From JAPPLB01 sp965206655 (GTDB taxonomy: Bacteria; Acidobacteriota; Terriglobia; Bryobacterales; UBA6623), in NCBI GenBank assembly GCA_965206655.1, contig CBDBKC010000033.1:305497-369496 (forward strand): DNA of 64,000 bases, written 5' to 3'. Positions within the stretch are counted from its first letter, which is position 1; each line of letters starts with the position of its first letter. The notes under the pieces are model-generated. The model saw only the letters and a program-made list of their open reading frames with translations, had not been told where the DNA came from and searched no databases. The position numbers and the translations under genes are program-made. Shown here one piece after another: positions 42,255 to 52,926 of the stretch.

Positions 42255-43523
42255 CTACAGACGTATCACTTGGTCTTTGCGGGCGAAGTAAACGAGCGCC
42301 ACCGCGATCAGCAACACGCCGTTGACGATCACGACCAGTGGTGCACCGAAGTGATTCGCCAGTGAGCCGGCCAGCAAGTTCCCCAGCGGCATCGCACCCC
42401 GAAATGCCGTGTTATAGACGCTCATGACGCGGCCGCGCATTTCTTCCTTGGCTTGAAGCTGTACCAGCGAATTCACCAGCGCAAATACACCCAAGATCGC
42501 CCAACCCGAGAACAGCAAGGTCACACAAGCGAGCCAGACGTTATTGCTGGCCGCGAACGCGATCAGAGTGCCGCCAAGCGCGATCTGCATCAGCAGAGAC
42601 CGCCGGCCCTTGTTCGGCGCGTTGCCCTGGAAGGCGACATGGAGAGCCCCGATCACCGCGCCCGTTCCCCAGAAGGCCATCATCATCGAGTAGCCCCGCG
42701 GACCCAACTCGTATGTTTCCCGGGCAAACGCCGGAAGCAGTGTCACAAGCGGAGTACCCAGGAAGGCAGCTATCGGCGCGAGCAGCACCAGTGCCAGAAT
42801 CACACGGTTTCCGTAAACTGCGGCCAGCCCATCCTTCAGACTCTGCAGCACATGCACATCAGTCTTCGCCGGCACAAAGGAGACATGAATCAGGTAGAGG
42901 ACGCCGATCACCGCAAGGAACGACAGGCCGTTGATGGTGAAGCAGGCCGTGGCTCCCAGGGCCGTGAACGCCACGCCACCGATGACCGCGCCGACGACGC
43001 GGGCCAGCGTGAACTGGATCGACAGCAATGCGATGCCGTTCGGCAGGTCCTTCTTATCGACAAGTCCAGGGATAAGCGCCTGGTAGGCAGGGCCTCCGAA
43101 CGCTTGTCCGAGCCCATTCACAAACGCCGCGGCCATGATGTGCCAAACCTCGATCATGTCGAGGCCCACCAGGATCGCGAGCGCGAAAGCGCTCGACATC
43201 TGCACGTACTGCGATGTAAGCAACAGCTTGCGGCGGTCCATGCGGTCCGCCGCCACGCCCCCTAGCAACGACAGCAGCAGTATCGGCGCGCCGTTGAGGA
43301 AAGCCGTCATCCCCAGATAGAATTCGCTGCGGGTGATGTCGTAGATCAGCCAGCTCTGCGCCACCTCCTGGACAAAATATCCGGTTGTAGAGGTGAAGGC
43401 CCCGAACCACATCAAACGGAAGTTTGGGTACTGAAAGGCCTGGAAGGTTCGACGTAGGACGCTCGGGGGCCGGCTCGCGGTTTCCGCCGGTTCAGAAGTG
43501 AGCTTCGGGGAAGGGTCGGCCAT
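42255..43523 (-). CDS. MFS transporter, EntS-like exporter group
   Basis: This 422-residue membrane protein has about 12 spans. Key segments are FQYPNFRLMWFGAFTSTTGY, VAQSWLIYDITRSEFYLGMT, GGVAADRMDRRKLLLTSQYV (the MFS loop 2-3 motif) and EEMRGRVMSVYNTAFRGAMP (the loop typical of the EntS/DUF894-like group). The ATG at 43523 is chosen; the open frame upstream (to 43601) is low-complexity and unconserved. It probably exports a small molecule; pairing with the flavoprotein downstream is the only clue to its substrate. It is divergent from the POT transporter gene. Confidence 0.85.
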   Translation of the reverse strand: MADPSPKLTSEPAETASRPPSVLRRTFQAFQYPNFRLMWFGAFTSTTGYFVQEVAQSWLIYDITRSEFYLGMTAFLNGAPILLLSLLGGVAADRMDRRKLLLTSQYVQMSSAFALAILVGLDMIEVWHIMAAAFVNGLGQAFGGPAYQALIPGLVDKKDLPNGIALLSIQFTLARVVGAVIGGVAFTALGATACFTINGLSFLAVIGVLYLIHVSFVPAKTDVHVLQSLKDGLAAVYGNRVILALVLLAPIAAFLGTPLVTLLPAFARETYELGPRGYSMMMAFWGTGAVIGALHVAFQGNAPNKGRRSLLMQIALGGTLIAFAASNNVWLACVTLLFSGWAILGVFALVNSLVQLQAKEEMRGRVMSVYNTAFRGAMPLGNLLAGSLANHFGAPLVVIVNGVLLIAVALVYFARKDQVIRL

Positions 43524-43727
43524 CCAGCACGTTGTCAGAGGAGAAGCCCGCCACCGATACGCGGCAGGCCCTGAGAAAAACGGAGATTCATCTTCGCACA
43601 TTACAGTCGGCGGCTGGTCCGTCTTGCGCGTCGCGGCGCCGGCCGAAAGTCTTTACAACCGCGGCCCGCTCCGAGATCCCCGCGGGGATATAATCGGAGG
43701 GCTCAATCCGACCGACCAGGACAACGC

Positions 43728-45239
<1,512 letters not shown>

Positions 45240-46940
45240 GTGCGCGCCTTCCATAGATGGTACCCGGCTTCATGCTTCGCGGTGCTGCTGTTGTGCCTGC
45301 CCGCTGGCGCCTTCGCCCAAACCTACGACCTCGTCCTCACCAACGGTCGGGTCATGGATGGCACCGGGAATCCCGCCTTCCCGGCCGACGTCGCCATTCG
45401 TGACGGCAAGATCGTCGGGGTCGGCCGCGTTGCCGATGCCACGGCAGCCAGAACCATCGACGTTGCGGGCAAGCTCATCGTCCCCGGCTTTATCGATTTG
45501 CACTCACACGCTACCCGGGGGCTGGCGTCCGATGACCCAAAGCGCCGCTCCGCGCCCAATCTCGTCACGCAGGGCATCACGACAGTCGTGCTCAATTCCG
45601 ACGGCGGCGGACCGTGGCCGCTCGATGAGCAGCGCGCGACACTGACACGTCTCGGCATCGGTCCCAACGCTGTCTTGATGGTCGGCCACAACACGATCCG
45701 CCGCCGGACCCTCGGCGACAACTACAAGCGCACCGCCACACCCGAAGAGATTCGCCAAATGAAAGCGCTGGTTCAAGAGGGCATGGCGCACGGCGCGTTC
45801 GGCATGACCGCGGGGCTGGAGTACGTCCCCGGAATCTGGAGCGACACCGAGGAGCTCGTTGCTCTTGTCGAAGAGATCGCGCCTTTTGGCGGCGTCTACA
45901 TCGTGCATCAGCGCAGCGAGTCGACTGAGCCGGATTGGTACCTCGCCAGCCAGGACCCCAAAGGCCTGCCCACCATGCTCGACGCTGTTGAGGAAACGAT
46001 CGAGATCGGCGAACGTACCGGCGCACGCGTTGTCTCGTCGCACCTCAAAGCCATGGGCGCGCACTACTGGGGGTCAATTGCCGCCGCCATCCGCCTCATC
46101 GGCCGGGCTCGCTCGCGCGGCGTCGACGTCTGGGCCGACCAGTATCCGTATCACTCAACGGGTGGTGACGGCAGCATGGTTCTCATCCCGGACTGGGCCG
46201 TGGGCGAGAGCGTGCTTGACGAAGACGCTACCCCGGGGAAGAAGGACTACGCCTCGGCTCTGCGCCAAACGATGGATGACCCCGAGAAAGCGGCTAACGT
46301 CAGTCGTGACATGACGCACGAGATGTCCCGCCGCGGCGGACCGGAGAATATTGTTGTCTTCGATCATCCCGACTCGACCTTCGTCGGCAAGACGCTCGAC
46401 GAGCTCGCTCAAGCCCGCGGCATCGACCCGATTCGGATGGCTCTCGAACTGCAATACGAAGGCTACCGCGACCGTATCGGCGGCGCCCGTCTGCGCGGCT
46501 TCTCGGTCTGGGAAGAGGATCTGAAGACGTTGATGAAGCTGCCCTGGGTCGCTACGTCAACCGACGCCGGCATAACGCTCACCAGCGACGGCCCGGTACA
46601 TGCGCGTTTCTACGGTTCGTATCCCCGCAAGCTGCGCCGCTACGCACTTGACGAAGAAGTCCTTTCCCTGGAAGATGCCGTGCGCTCCGCGACCTCCTTG
46701 CCGGCTCAGATTCTCGGACTCCGAGACCGTGGCATGGTGCGCGAAGATTTCCACGCTGACCTCGTCGTCCTCGATCTCGGGAAGGTCGCCGACAAGGCGA
46801 CTTTCTTCGAGCCCCATCAGCCTTCGGAAGGCGTCGATCACGTCTTCGTGAACGGTCAGGCACTCGTGACGCGGGGCCAACCGACAGGGGAGCTACCCGG
46901 AGAGGTGCTCAAGCCGACTCCTTCTGTCGGAAGCAACTAG
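45240..46940 (+). CDS. Exported D-aminoacylase / N-acyl-D-amino acid amidohydrolase
   Basis: This 566-residue enzyme with a signal peptide (YPASCFAVLLLCLPAGAFA) starts at a GTG immediately after the peptide transporter stop. The metal site is visible: VPGFIDLHSHATRG (H-x-H), YIVHQRSES, VVSSHLKAMG (His), and STDAGITLTSDGPVHARFYG (Asp), with the late VLDLGKVADKATFFEPHQPS typical of D-aminoacylases. It removes N-acyl groups from D-amino acids or acts on related substrates in the periplasm. The product can then enter by the linked POT transporter (inference). Confidence 0.9.
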   Translation: MRAFHRWYPASCFAVLLLCLPAGAFAQTYDLVLTNGRVMDGTGNPAFPADVAIRDGKIVGVGRVADATAARTIDVAGKLIVPGFIDLHSHATRGLASDDPKRRSAPNLVTQGITTVVLNSDGGGPWPLDEQRATLTRLGIGPNAVLMVGHNTIRRRTLGDNYKRTATPEEIRQMKALVQEGMAHGAFGMTAGLEYVPGIWSDTEELVALVEEIAPFGGVYIVHQRSESTEPDWYLASQDPKGLPTMLDAVEETIEIGERTGARVVSSHLKAMGAHYWGSIAAAIRLIGRARSRGVDVWADQYPYHSTGGDGSMVLIPDWAVGESVLDEDATPGKKDYASALRQTMDDPEKAANVSRDMTHEMSRRGGPENIVVFDHPDSTFVGKTLDELAQARGIDPIRMALELQYEGYRDRIGGARLRGFSVWEEDLKTLMKLPWVATSTDAGITLTSDGPVHARFYGSYPRKLRRYALDEEVLSLEDAVRSATSLPAQILGLRDRGMVREDFHADLVVLDLGKVADKATFFEPHQPSEGVDHVFVNGQALVTRGQPTGELPGEVLKPTPSVGSN

Positions 46941-47054
46941 CTAGCTAGCCGACGTTGCTTCTCACCCCGACATTCAAAATAAGCGAATCGACGTTCCGAG
47001 TTCGGCTCCGGCGCAGGCCGCCGAGACTCGGTTCGCGTCCGATGCCGCAACGCA

Positions 47055-47083
47055 TTGACAGAGGTTCAGGCGGCTGCAAGAAT
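47055..47083 (+). promoter_or_regulatory. Promoter of tRNA-Leu
   Basis: TTGACA (47055-47060), a 17-base spacer and AAGAAT (47078-47083) lie 41 bases before the tRNA 5' end. The -35 is perfect and the -10 matches at four of six positions. Confidence 0.7.
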
Positions 47084-47124
47084 ACACGGTTGGGACCGTA
47101 CCGCACGGTTCTTCCCCTCTGTGC

Positions 47125-47213
47125 GCGCAAGTGGCGGAATTGGCAGACGCGCTAGGTTCAGGTCCTAGTCCGGTTTACGCCGGGTGGAGGTTCAAGTCCT
47201 CTCTTGCGCACCA
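47125..47213 (+). tRNA. tRNA-Leu, anticodon CAG
   Basis: The gene folds as a class II tRNA. Acceptor GCGCAAG (47125-47131) pairs with CTTGCGC (47203-47209). The anticodon stem CTAGG/CCTAG holds loop TTCAGGT with anticodon CAG (reads CUG). A long variable arm GTCCGGTTTACGCCGG follows, then the T arm GGAGGTTCAAGTCCT. CCA is encoded (47211-47213). A T-rich CTTTTTCTTC run follows, possibly a terminator. Confidence 0.97.
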
Positions 47214-47254
47214 CTTTTTCTTCTAGATTAGTCTGCAAGTGGTAACCTCCTCTG

Positions 47255-47373
47255 TTGGCCTCTGAGACGCAACGGAGCCCTGGTTATGCCGCCGTCTGGG
47301 CGCAAATCCCGCCTCTGGCGGCGATTGCCGCGCAGTACGTGCTGATCGCCGGCATCGTTTATACATTTCGGCT
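47255..47373 (+). pseudogene. N-terminal fragment of the MBOAT/SGNH gene split by IS4
   Basis: A TTG at 47255 opens a frame of 39 codons without stop, up to the left end of the IS4-type element (peptide MASETQRSPGYAAVWAQIPP then LAAIAAQYVLIAGIVYTFR). The hydrophobic stretch AAIAAQYVLIAGIVYTF is a plausible first membrane helix. If the element and one copy of its duplication are removed, the frame continues exactly as LETAGFLRV into the MMALCGVGF start of the gene at 48725. The TTG lacks a good ribosome site, so the original start is uncertain. Confidence 0.75.
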
Positions 47374-48693
47374 CACTACTGTCCGGTTAGAAGTCGAATA
47401 GAATCAGCTGGTTGGGGTGATCGAGTAAGTTTTCATGGGAGTCTGATGGCTGCAAGGCCTGTAAAATGGGCGTTTTCTCAAATAGGGTAACGCTGAGAAT
47501 CTGTAGGATTTGGTAGAGACTCGCCTCCAGGCCCAACCTCTTCCGCACGATCGCCACCAGCACGTACACCGAGACGGCGATCCAAATCTGGGTCTTCACG
47601 GCGTTCTCGCTGGCGCCGTAGAACTTCTTGATCCGCAAGTGCTGCTTGACCCACTTGAAGAACAGCTCCACCTGCCAGCGCGAACGGTAGATCTCGGCGA
47701 TGGTCAGTGCCGGGAGCGCGAAGTTGTTGGTCAGGAACTTCAGCCGCTTGTTCGTCGCGGCGTCGACGTAGCTGACGCGCCTCAACGGGTCCGGATAGAC
47801 TTTGGCCGATTCGATGGCAGTCAGTATGACGGTCTGATCCGAGCGCACGCCCGTAGATTTGTCGACGGGATGCGAGTAGCGCCGTTGGAGCAAGATGTTC
47901 TTCTTGGTTCGCACGACGAAGAACGACGAGCAGAGGGTGAACACGAAGAGGCGTTCGAAATCCACGTAGGCCCGATCCATAACGTAGAAGGCGCCGGGCT
48001 CGGGTAGGAACTCGTCGAGGATGTTGACGTCGTGCGTTTTGCCGTCGGTAATGCGGATAAACGTGGGGATGTTACCGTGCAGGTCCAACAGCGTGTGCAT
48101 CTTCACGGCGGCCTTGCGCCGGCGGAACTTGGCCCACGGGAACAGCGAGAGGCACAGGTCGATGGTGGTCGAGTCCAGAGCGTAGAGACTTTGATTGAGA
48201 TCCACGCCGATCGGATCGCGGGCATACAAGGGCCGCGCGATGCGAATCAAGGCCTGAGCGAAATCGGCATAGATCCGCCAGTCGCGCGACTCGTTAGCGT
48301 CGGCCAGTGTCGAGCGCGCGACGTTGCCGCGGAATCCCATGTGGTAGAGCTTGCCGCCAAGCGAACGCAGGCACGCTTCGATATCGCGGAGGCTTTCGCG
48401 GTAGGTCAACTGGGCGAAGGACATCGAGAGGAACTGATCCCAGCAGGAGAAGCTGCGCGAGCCCCGGTCGCCATCGTAGCGGGCCACACAGCGCCGGAAC
48501 TCGCGATCCGGAAGAAAGCTGATCAACTGCGCGAATACGGTGCGGCCCAGATTCATGAGCCATTGTCGGCTCAGGACGGATGACGCTCAAACGGCGCACC
48601 GCCGCTCAAATCGCGGCAAGAAAAAACAACACCTAACCCACTTTTCTACAACCAGTTGCAGGCCGCCCACCGCTTATCAGCCGGACAGTAGTG
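47374..48693 (-). mobile_element. Complete IS4-type insertion sequence
   Basis: The element is 1320 bases long with terminal inverted repeats of 13 perfect bases, CACTACTGTCCGG (47374-47386 and the complement of 48681-48693). The flanking direct repeat is ATTTCGGCT (47365-47373 and 48694-48702), nine bases, usual for IS4. It contains one transposase gene on the reverse strand. It interrupts the MBOAT/SGNH acyltransferase gene near its N-terminus. Confidence 0.95.
47387..48556 (-). CDS. IS4 family transposase
   Basis: This 389-residue DDE transposase has an N-terminal DUF4372-like region (RTVFAQLISFLPDREFRRCV, SFSCWDQFLSMSFAQLTYRE). Catalytic blocks are LYALDSTTIDLCLSLFPWA (first D), AFYVMDRAYVDFERLF (second D) and the Y-(2)-R-(3)-E-(6)-K signature IYRSRWQVELFFKWVKQHLR, the hallmark of IS4. 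It is intact; its stop lies just inside the left terminal repeat. It probably remains active. Confidence 0.95.
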   Translation of the reverse strand: MNLGRTVFAQLISFLPDREFRRCVARYDGDRGSRSFSCWDQFLSMSFAQLTYRESLRDIEACLRSLGGKLYHMGFRGNVARSTLADANESRDWRIYADFAQALIRIARPLYARDPIGVDLNQSLYALDSTTIDLCLSLFPWAKFRRRKAAVKMHTLLDLHGNIPTFIRITDGKTHDVNILDEFLPEPGAFYVMDRAYVDFERLFVFTLCSSFFVVRTKKNILLQRRYSHPVDKSTGVRSDQTVILTAIESAKVYPDPLRRVSYVDAATNKRLKFLTNNFALPALTIAEIYRSRWQVELFFKWVKQHLRIKKFYGASENAVKTQIWIAVSVYVLVAIVRKRLGLEASLYQILQILSVTLFEKTPILQALQPSDSHENLLDHPNQLILFDF

Positions 48694-48724
48694 ATTTCGG
48701 CTTGAGACCGCCGGGTTCCTTCGC

Positions 48725-51085
48725 GTGATGGCGTTGTGCGGCGTCGGATTCGTCGTCCATCACTTGTTGCCTTCCCGGATACGCTTGCCCTTCTTCGTGT
48801 TGCTGTCCTTGGGAGCCATCCCGGTCGTACTCACTCCACGGCTCGGTGTTTGGCTGGTAGCCGGCGGGCTGCTATTGATCGGGCTATGTCATCTTCCATT
48901 TCGACTCGGAGTGCGAGTTGCATTGATCGCGGTGACGGCCGGCTTGTTGGCGGCGGCCCGAAACGGTTCGCTCGCAACGCCGTGGCCGAGCGCGCTATGG
49001 CCCGTCTTCGGATCCATGTTCATGTTCCGGCTGGCCGTGTATCTGTATGACCTCGAACACAAGACCGCACCGTTCAGCTTCTGGCGGGCCTGTGCCTACT
49101 TCTTCATGGCGCCCAATTTGTGCTTCCCTTTGTTTCCCGTTGTGGATTACAAGACGTTTTGCCGCACGCACTACAACGACCAACCATTCCTGATTTACCA
49201 AAAGGGCGTGGACTGGCTTTTTCGAGGCGTCCTCCAACTCCTCGCCTACCGCTGGCTCTATCAGCACTTGGTGCTTGACTCGTCAGATGTCGTCGATGCG
49301 GCAAGCGCGGCACAGTATGTTGTCACGACTTTTCTCCTTTACCTAAAAGTCTCGGGCGCCTTCCATGTGATCGTGGGATTGCTGCACCTGTTTGGCTTCA
49401 ACCTGCCGGAAACCCACCATCGCTATCTGCTCTCGTCGAGCTTCTTCGATTTTTGGCGGCGCATCAACATCTACTGGAAGGACTTCCTGCAGAAGCTCGT
49501 TTTCTATCCGTTGTACTTTCGTATCAAACACTGGGGGGAGAAACCGGCCCTGGTGACGTCGACGATCGTCGTATTCGCGGTGACTTGGCTACTTCACTCC
49601 TATCAGGCATTCTGGCTCACCGGCGATTTCCCCTTGCAGTGGCAGGACGGGGTTTTCTGGACGGCGCTGACCACGTTGGTGCTGGCCAACCTGCTTTGGG
49701 AATTGCGCGCAGGTAAGCGGAGGCGTATCAGCGAGACTCGCCCGACAGCGGGCGCACAGGCTCGCTTGGCCGGCCGCACCGTGGGAACATTCCTCGTGAT
49801 CGTGGTCCTCTGGTCGCTCTGGTCTTCGGAAACAATCGATCACTGGTGGCTGGTCATGTCGGCATTCGGCAATCTATCTGTCCGGGGGGTGCTTCTCATC
49901 TTGGGAGTGCTCGGCTCGATCGCGCTGGCGGCGGTCTGGCTGGGACGCTCCTCCGGCGAACGTACCGAAGGGGGGCGATTGCGGGAGTCGGCCGGCCAGA
50001 CCGCCGGCCTGAGCGCGCTGGTGCTTGCGGCGGGACTGTATCCGGCGTCACTCGACCTACTGCCGGCCGCGGCCGGAACGGTCCGTGACCTGAAAGAGTT
50101 CCAGCTCAACGCCCGGGACATCGATCGAATGCAGCGCGGCTACTACGAAAAACTCACCCACGACGTTCGATTCAATCCAGAATTGTGGCGTACGCATCAC
50201 GCCAAACCCGCCGACTGGGTGGACGCCTCAAACAGTAAGCTCATCCGCCCCAGCGGCGACTTCCTCGAGATTGAACTCAAGCCGTCCGATTCCGAGGTGT
50301 ACCAAGATGCGCTCATGACGACCAACCGCTGGGGTATGCGCGACCGGGACTACACCAAAGCGAAGGACCCGGGCGTCTATCGGATGGCGCTGCTCGGCGC
50401 GTCACGATCGGTCGGCGGCGGGGTCGAGGACCACCAGACGTTCGAGGCGCTGATAGAAGACCGCCTCAACCGAGAGCGGCGATCGAATGCGGACTATAGC
50501 TATGAGATCCTCAACTTTTCGATGATGGGCTACGGGCCTCTGCGCAAGCTCCGAGCACTCGAGACAAAGGTCTGGGATTTCCAGCCCGATGCAGTGCTTT
50601 TCGAGACGCAGGCGGGAGAGTCGATGTTCGCGGTCTTCGACTTGGTACGCGCGATTTCGGGCGGTCACGGCCTGCCTTATCCAGAGCTGGAAGCGATTTT
50701 GAAAGAAGCGGGACTCGCGGAAGAAAGCGCGGCCGATCGCAATGCGATTCGTTCAAGCCTGTTGCCGCACCGAGAGGGGTTGCTGCGATTCGCGTTCGAG
50801 AAGCTTGCAAGCGCTTGCCGCGAACACGAGGTACCCATTTTTCTTCTGATGATTCCTGATTTCGGAGAGCCTCCCGGCGGGCGCCGCTCGGCGACGGGTG
50901 TGATCGCACTCGGCGTTGAGCAGGGCTTCCGTGTGATCGACTTGCGCGGCATGCTGCGCCATATGCCGAAGGAGAACGCACTGAAGCTGGCTCCGTGGGA
51001 TAATCATCCGAACGCTCGCGGCCACCGCCTCATCGCGGACCGGATCTATCGCGGACTGCGTCCGAGAATCCCTGGGCGACCCTAG
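48725..51085 (+). CDS. MBOAT-type O-acyltransferase fused to SGNH domain, 5' end interrupted
   Basis: In this 786-residue protein the first ~330 residues have about nine membrane helices and MBOAT features: ETHHRYLLSSSFFDFWRRIN, YWKDFLQKLVFYPLYFRIK and the histidine in VTWLLHSYQAFWLTG. The C-terminal part (from about residue 500) is an SGNH-like domain: VYRMALLGASRSVGGGVED (block I, GDS altered to GAS), and DNHPNARGHRLIADR with the D-x-x-H pair. Together these resemble enzymes that O-acetylate exported polysaccharides. An IS4-type element sits upstream and has cut off about 47 N-terminal residues (47255-47373); translation may restart at GTG 48725 or the next ATG. Confidence 0.82.
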   Translation: MMALCGVGFVVHHLLPSRIRLPFFVLLSLGAIPVVLTPRLGVWLVAGGLLLIGLCHLPFRLGVRVALIAVTAGLLAAARNGSLATPWPSALWPVFGSMFMFRLAVYLYDLEHKTAPFSFWRACAYFFMAPNLCFPLFPVVDYKTFCRTHYNDQPFLIYQKGVDWLFRGVLQLLAYRWLYQHLVLDSSDVVDAASAAQYVVTTFLLYLKVSGAFHVIVGLLHLFGFNLPETHHRYLLSSSFFDFWRRINIYWKDFLQKLVFYPLYFRIKHWGEKPALVTSTIVVFAVTWLLHSYQAFWLTGDFPLQWQDGVFWTALTTLVLANLLWELRAGKRRRISETRPTAGAQARLAGRTVGTFLVIVVLWSLWSSETIDHWWLVMSAFGNLSVRGVLLILGVLGSIALAAVWLGRSSGERTEGGRLRESAGQTAGLSALVLAAGLYPASLDLLPAAAGTVRDLKEFQLNARDIDRMQRGYYEKLTHDVRFNPELWRTHHAKPADWVDASNSKLIRPSGDFLEIELKPSDSEVYQDALMTTNRWGMRDRDYTKAKDPGVYRMALLGASRSVGGGVEDHQTFEALIEDRLNRERRSNADYSYEILNFSMMGYGPLRKLRALETKVWDFQPDAVLFETQAGESMFAVFDLVRAISGGHGLPYPELEAILKEAGLAEESAADRNAIRSSLLPHREGLLRFAFEKLASACREHEVPIFLLMIPDFGEPPGGRRSATGVIALGVEQGFRVIDLRGMLRHMPKENALKLAPWDNHPNARGHRLIADRIYRGLRPRIPGRP

Positions 51086-51134
51086 CCCATTTCTCGCAAC
51101 GTGCCGCCGCGGGACCAAGCACAGGAGGTGCGGC

Positions 51135-52256
51135 ATGACCCCACGAAGTAAGCGGAGTTCCCTTTCGGCTATCCAACGCCGCAGAACCTTTCTGAAGCTC
51201 CCTTTGGCCGCCGGAGCTCTGACGCCGCTCGCCGCGAATGGCGCACCGCGGGACGCGATCGACGAACATGATCCATCGAATACGAAGCTCTGCCGCCGCT
51301 TGACGTCGGAGATTACCGACGACGATCTGCTCTTCCTCAAGCAGATCGGACTGCGTTGGGCCCGCGTGAATTTCCGCGGCAATCCGGACTTCGATGCCAT
51401 CGCCCTGACACAGAAACGCTATGAGAGGTTTGGCATCAAGATCTTTAGCGGTGTCCACTACGCCTACCGCGAACTGGACGTTCAACTCGGGAAACCAGGG
51501 CGCGACAAGCATATTGAGACATACCAGGCCTTCCTCAGGAATCTCGGCCGTCTCGGAATCCCGGTTTCCTGCTACGATTTCCATCCGGCGAACACCTACA
51601 CGACGGACCGCATCGAGACCCCGCGCGGCTACATGGCGCGCGAATTCAGCGTGGACGACTTCCGCAATAAGGTCGAAAAACAGAAGTTCGAGCGTGAGTA
51701 CTCGGCGGAGGAAATTTGGGCCAACTACACGTATTTTATGAAGGCCGTCCTGCCGGTAGCGAAGGAGGCGGGCGTGAAACTGGCGCTGCATCCCGACGAC
51801 CCGCCGCTGGCCAAGATGAACGGTGTGGCCAAAGTGCTGGTCCACTATGACGGGTACCGCCGCGCCGAAGAGATTTCGGAGGCGATCGAAGGACCGGACA
51901 GCCCCCACTGGGGATTGACGTTCTGCGTTGGTACGTGGTCGGAAGGCGGCGACCGGATGGGGAAGGACGTCTACGCTATGATCCGTGACTTCGGCCGCCG
52001 CGGCAAGATCCTCGGGATTCACTTCCGCAGCGTCAGCTCGCCCCTGCCGAGTTTCTATGAAACGTTTCCCGGTGAAGGCTACTTGGACATGTATCAGGTG
52101 ATGAAGGCTCTCCGGGAAGTTCGCTACAGCGGAACGGTCGTTCCTGACCACATCCCTGAACTAGCGGGCGACGAAGGCATCCGGCGCGCCGGCACCGCTT
52201 ACTGCATCGCGTACATGCGGGCGCTGCTCAAGCGGGCCAACGAAGAGGTTGGCTGA
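51135..52256 (+). CDS. Mannonate dehydratase-like protein (UxuA family) with Tat signal
   Basis: This 373-residue TIM-barrel protein has an N-terminal twin-arginine-like signal (RRRTFLKLPLAAGALTPLAA). UxuA family features are ITDDDLLFLKQIGLRWARVN, the metal/substrate motif VKLALHPDDPPLAKMNG, LTFCVGTWSEGG with a metal-ligand cysteine position, and VVPDHIPELAGDEG with a histidine. UxuA converts mannonate to 2-keto-3-deoxygluconate in hexuronate breakdown; an exported homologue may act on another sugar acid. AGGAGG precedes the ATG. It follows the acyltransferase gene by 49 bases. Confidence 0.85.
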   Translation: MTPRSKRSSLSAIQRRRTFLKLPLAAGALTPLAANGAPRDAIDEHDPSNTKLCRRLTSEITDDDLLFLKQIGLRWARVNFRGNPDFDAIALTQKRYERFGIKIFSGVHYAYRELDVQLGKPGRDKHIETYQAFLRNLGRLGIPVSCYDFHPANTYTTDRIETPRGYMAREFSVDDFRNKVEKQKFEREYSAEEIWANYTYFMKAVLPVAKEAGVKLALHPDDPPLAKMNGVAKVLVHYDGYRRAEEISEAIEGPDSPHWGLTFCVGTWSEGGDRMGKDVYAMIRDFGRRGKILGIHFRSVSSPLPSFYETFPGEGYLDMYQVMKALREVRYSGTVVPDHIPELAGDEGIRRAGTAYCIAYMRALLKRANEEVG

Positions 52257-52264
52257 AGAGCAGC

Positions 52265-52900
52265 TTAGTCGTCTTCGAGGATCTTGGCGCCGAGCGCACC
52301 CCCGGCGGTACTGAAGCCAAGAGTCACGATGAACGTCATCGCCACGCTCGCGAGTACGATGAACACGATGGCCACGGGATTCTCGATCAGTTCCAACATC
52401 TCACGCTGCATCTCTTCCTGAAAAGCCATCTGCTCGATCTGCTGCCGGAACATCTCCGTGAAGTTGACCTCGCGGAAGGTGCTGTTCAGCGCCCCGATGA
52501 CGAGCGAGATTACAGACGTCAGAAGCCCGGTCATTGCCCCTAATCGGGCGCCCTCATGCGGCGTCGGTGATTCTCCTGTCCGGCGGCGGTACAAGTAGAC
52601 GCACAAGAAGCCGGTGGCGGGATACCAGACGAAACACAGAAAATTGAGCAGCGGTAGGTTCGAGAGGAACGCCGCGAGGAGTGCGCTGAGATAGCTGGAA
52701 CGAAGGGCGGCCGGATTCCTGAAACCGATCGTGCGGCTCTGGGATTCTTCACCAGCGGCCCGGCGCCGCGAAAGCTCGATAGCCGCTTTGTCTCGCTCCG
52801 CTTCGGCTTGCCGCGCTTGCTCGTTGAGTGGCCGCCCGCACAAGGGGCAAAACTCTGAGTCCTTGGGAAGCGCGGCGCCGCAGGTACAAGTGGAATTCAT
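52265..52900 (-). CDS. Zinc-ribbon membrane protein of unknown function
   Basis: This 211-residue protein has an N-terminal zinc ribbon (CTCGAALPKDSEFCPLCG, C-x-C and C-x2-C), a charged coiled segment (AEAERDKAAIELSRRRAAGE), then about four membrane helices (SYLSALLAAFLSNLPLLNFL, FVWYPATGFLCVYLY, GAMTGLLTSVISLVIGAL, VAIVFIVLASVAMTFIVTLG). The ATG at 52900 places the ribbon at the N-terminus as in similar 'zinc ribbon plus membrane' proteins; the longer open frame before it overlaps the DUF2085 gene. The function is unknown. Confidence 0.75.
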   Translation of the reverse strand: MNSTCTCGAALPKDSEFCPLCGRPLNEQARQAEAERDKAAIELSRRRAAGEESQSRTIGFRNPAALRSSYLSALLAAFLSNLPLLNFLCFVWYPATGFLCVYLYRRRTGESPTPHEGARLGAMTGLLTSVISLVIGALNSTFREVNFTEMFRQQIEQMAFQEEMQREMLELIENPVAIVFIVLASVAMTFIVTLGFSTAGGALGAKILEDD

Positions 52901-52926
52901 GGCTTCTTGTTCGCGACGGTTGCGGC

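Noticed and set aside
51030..52151. Long reverse open frame (373 codons) opposite the mannonate dehydratase-like gene
   Set aside because: Shadow frame of a conserved gene with Tat signal and UxuA motifs on the other strand.
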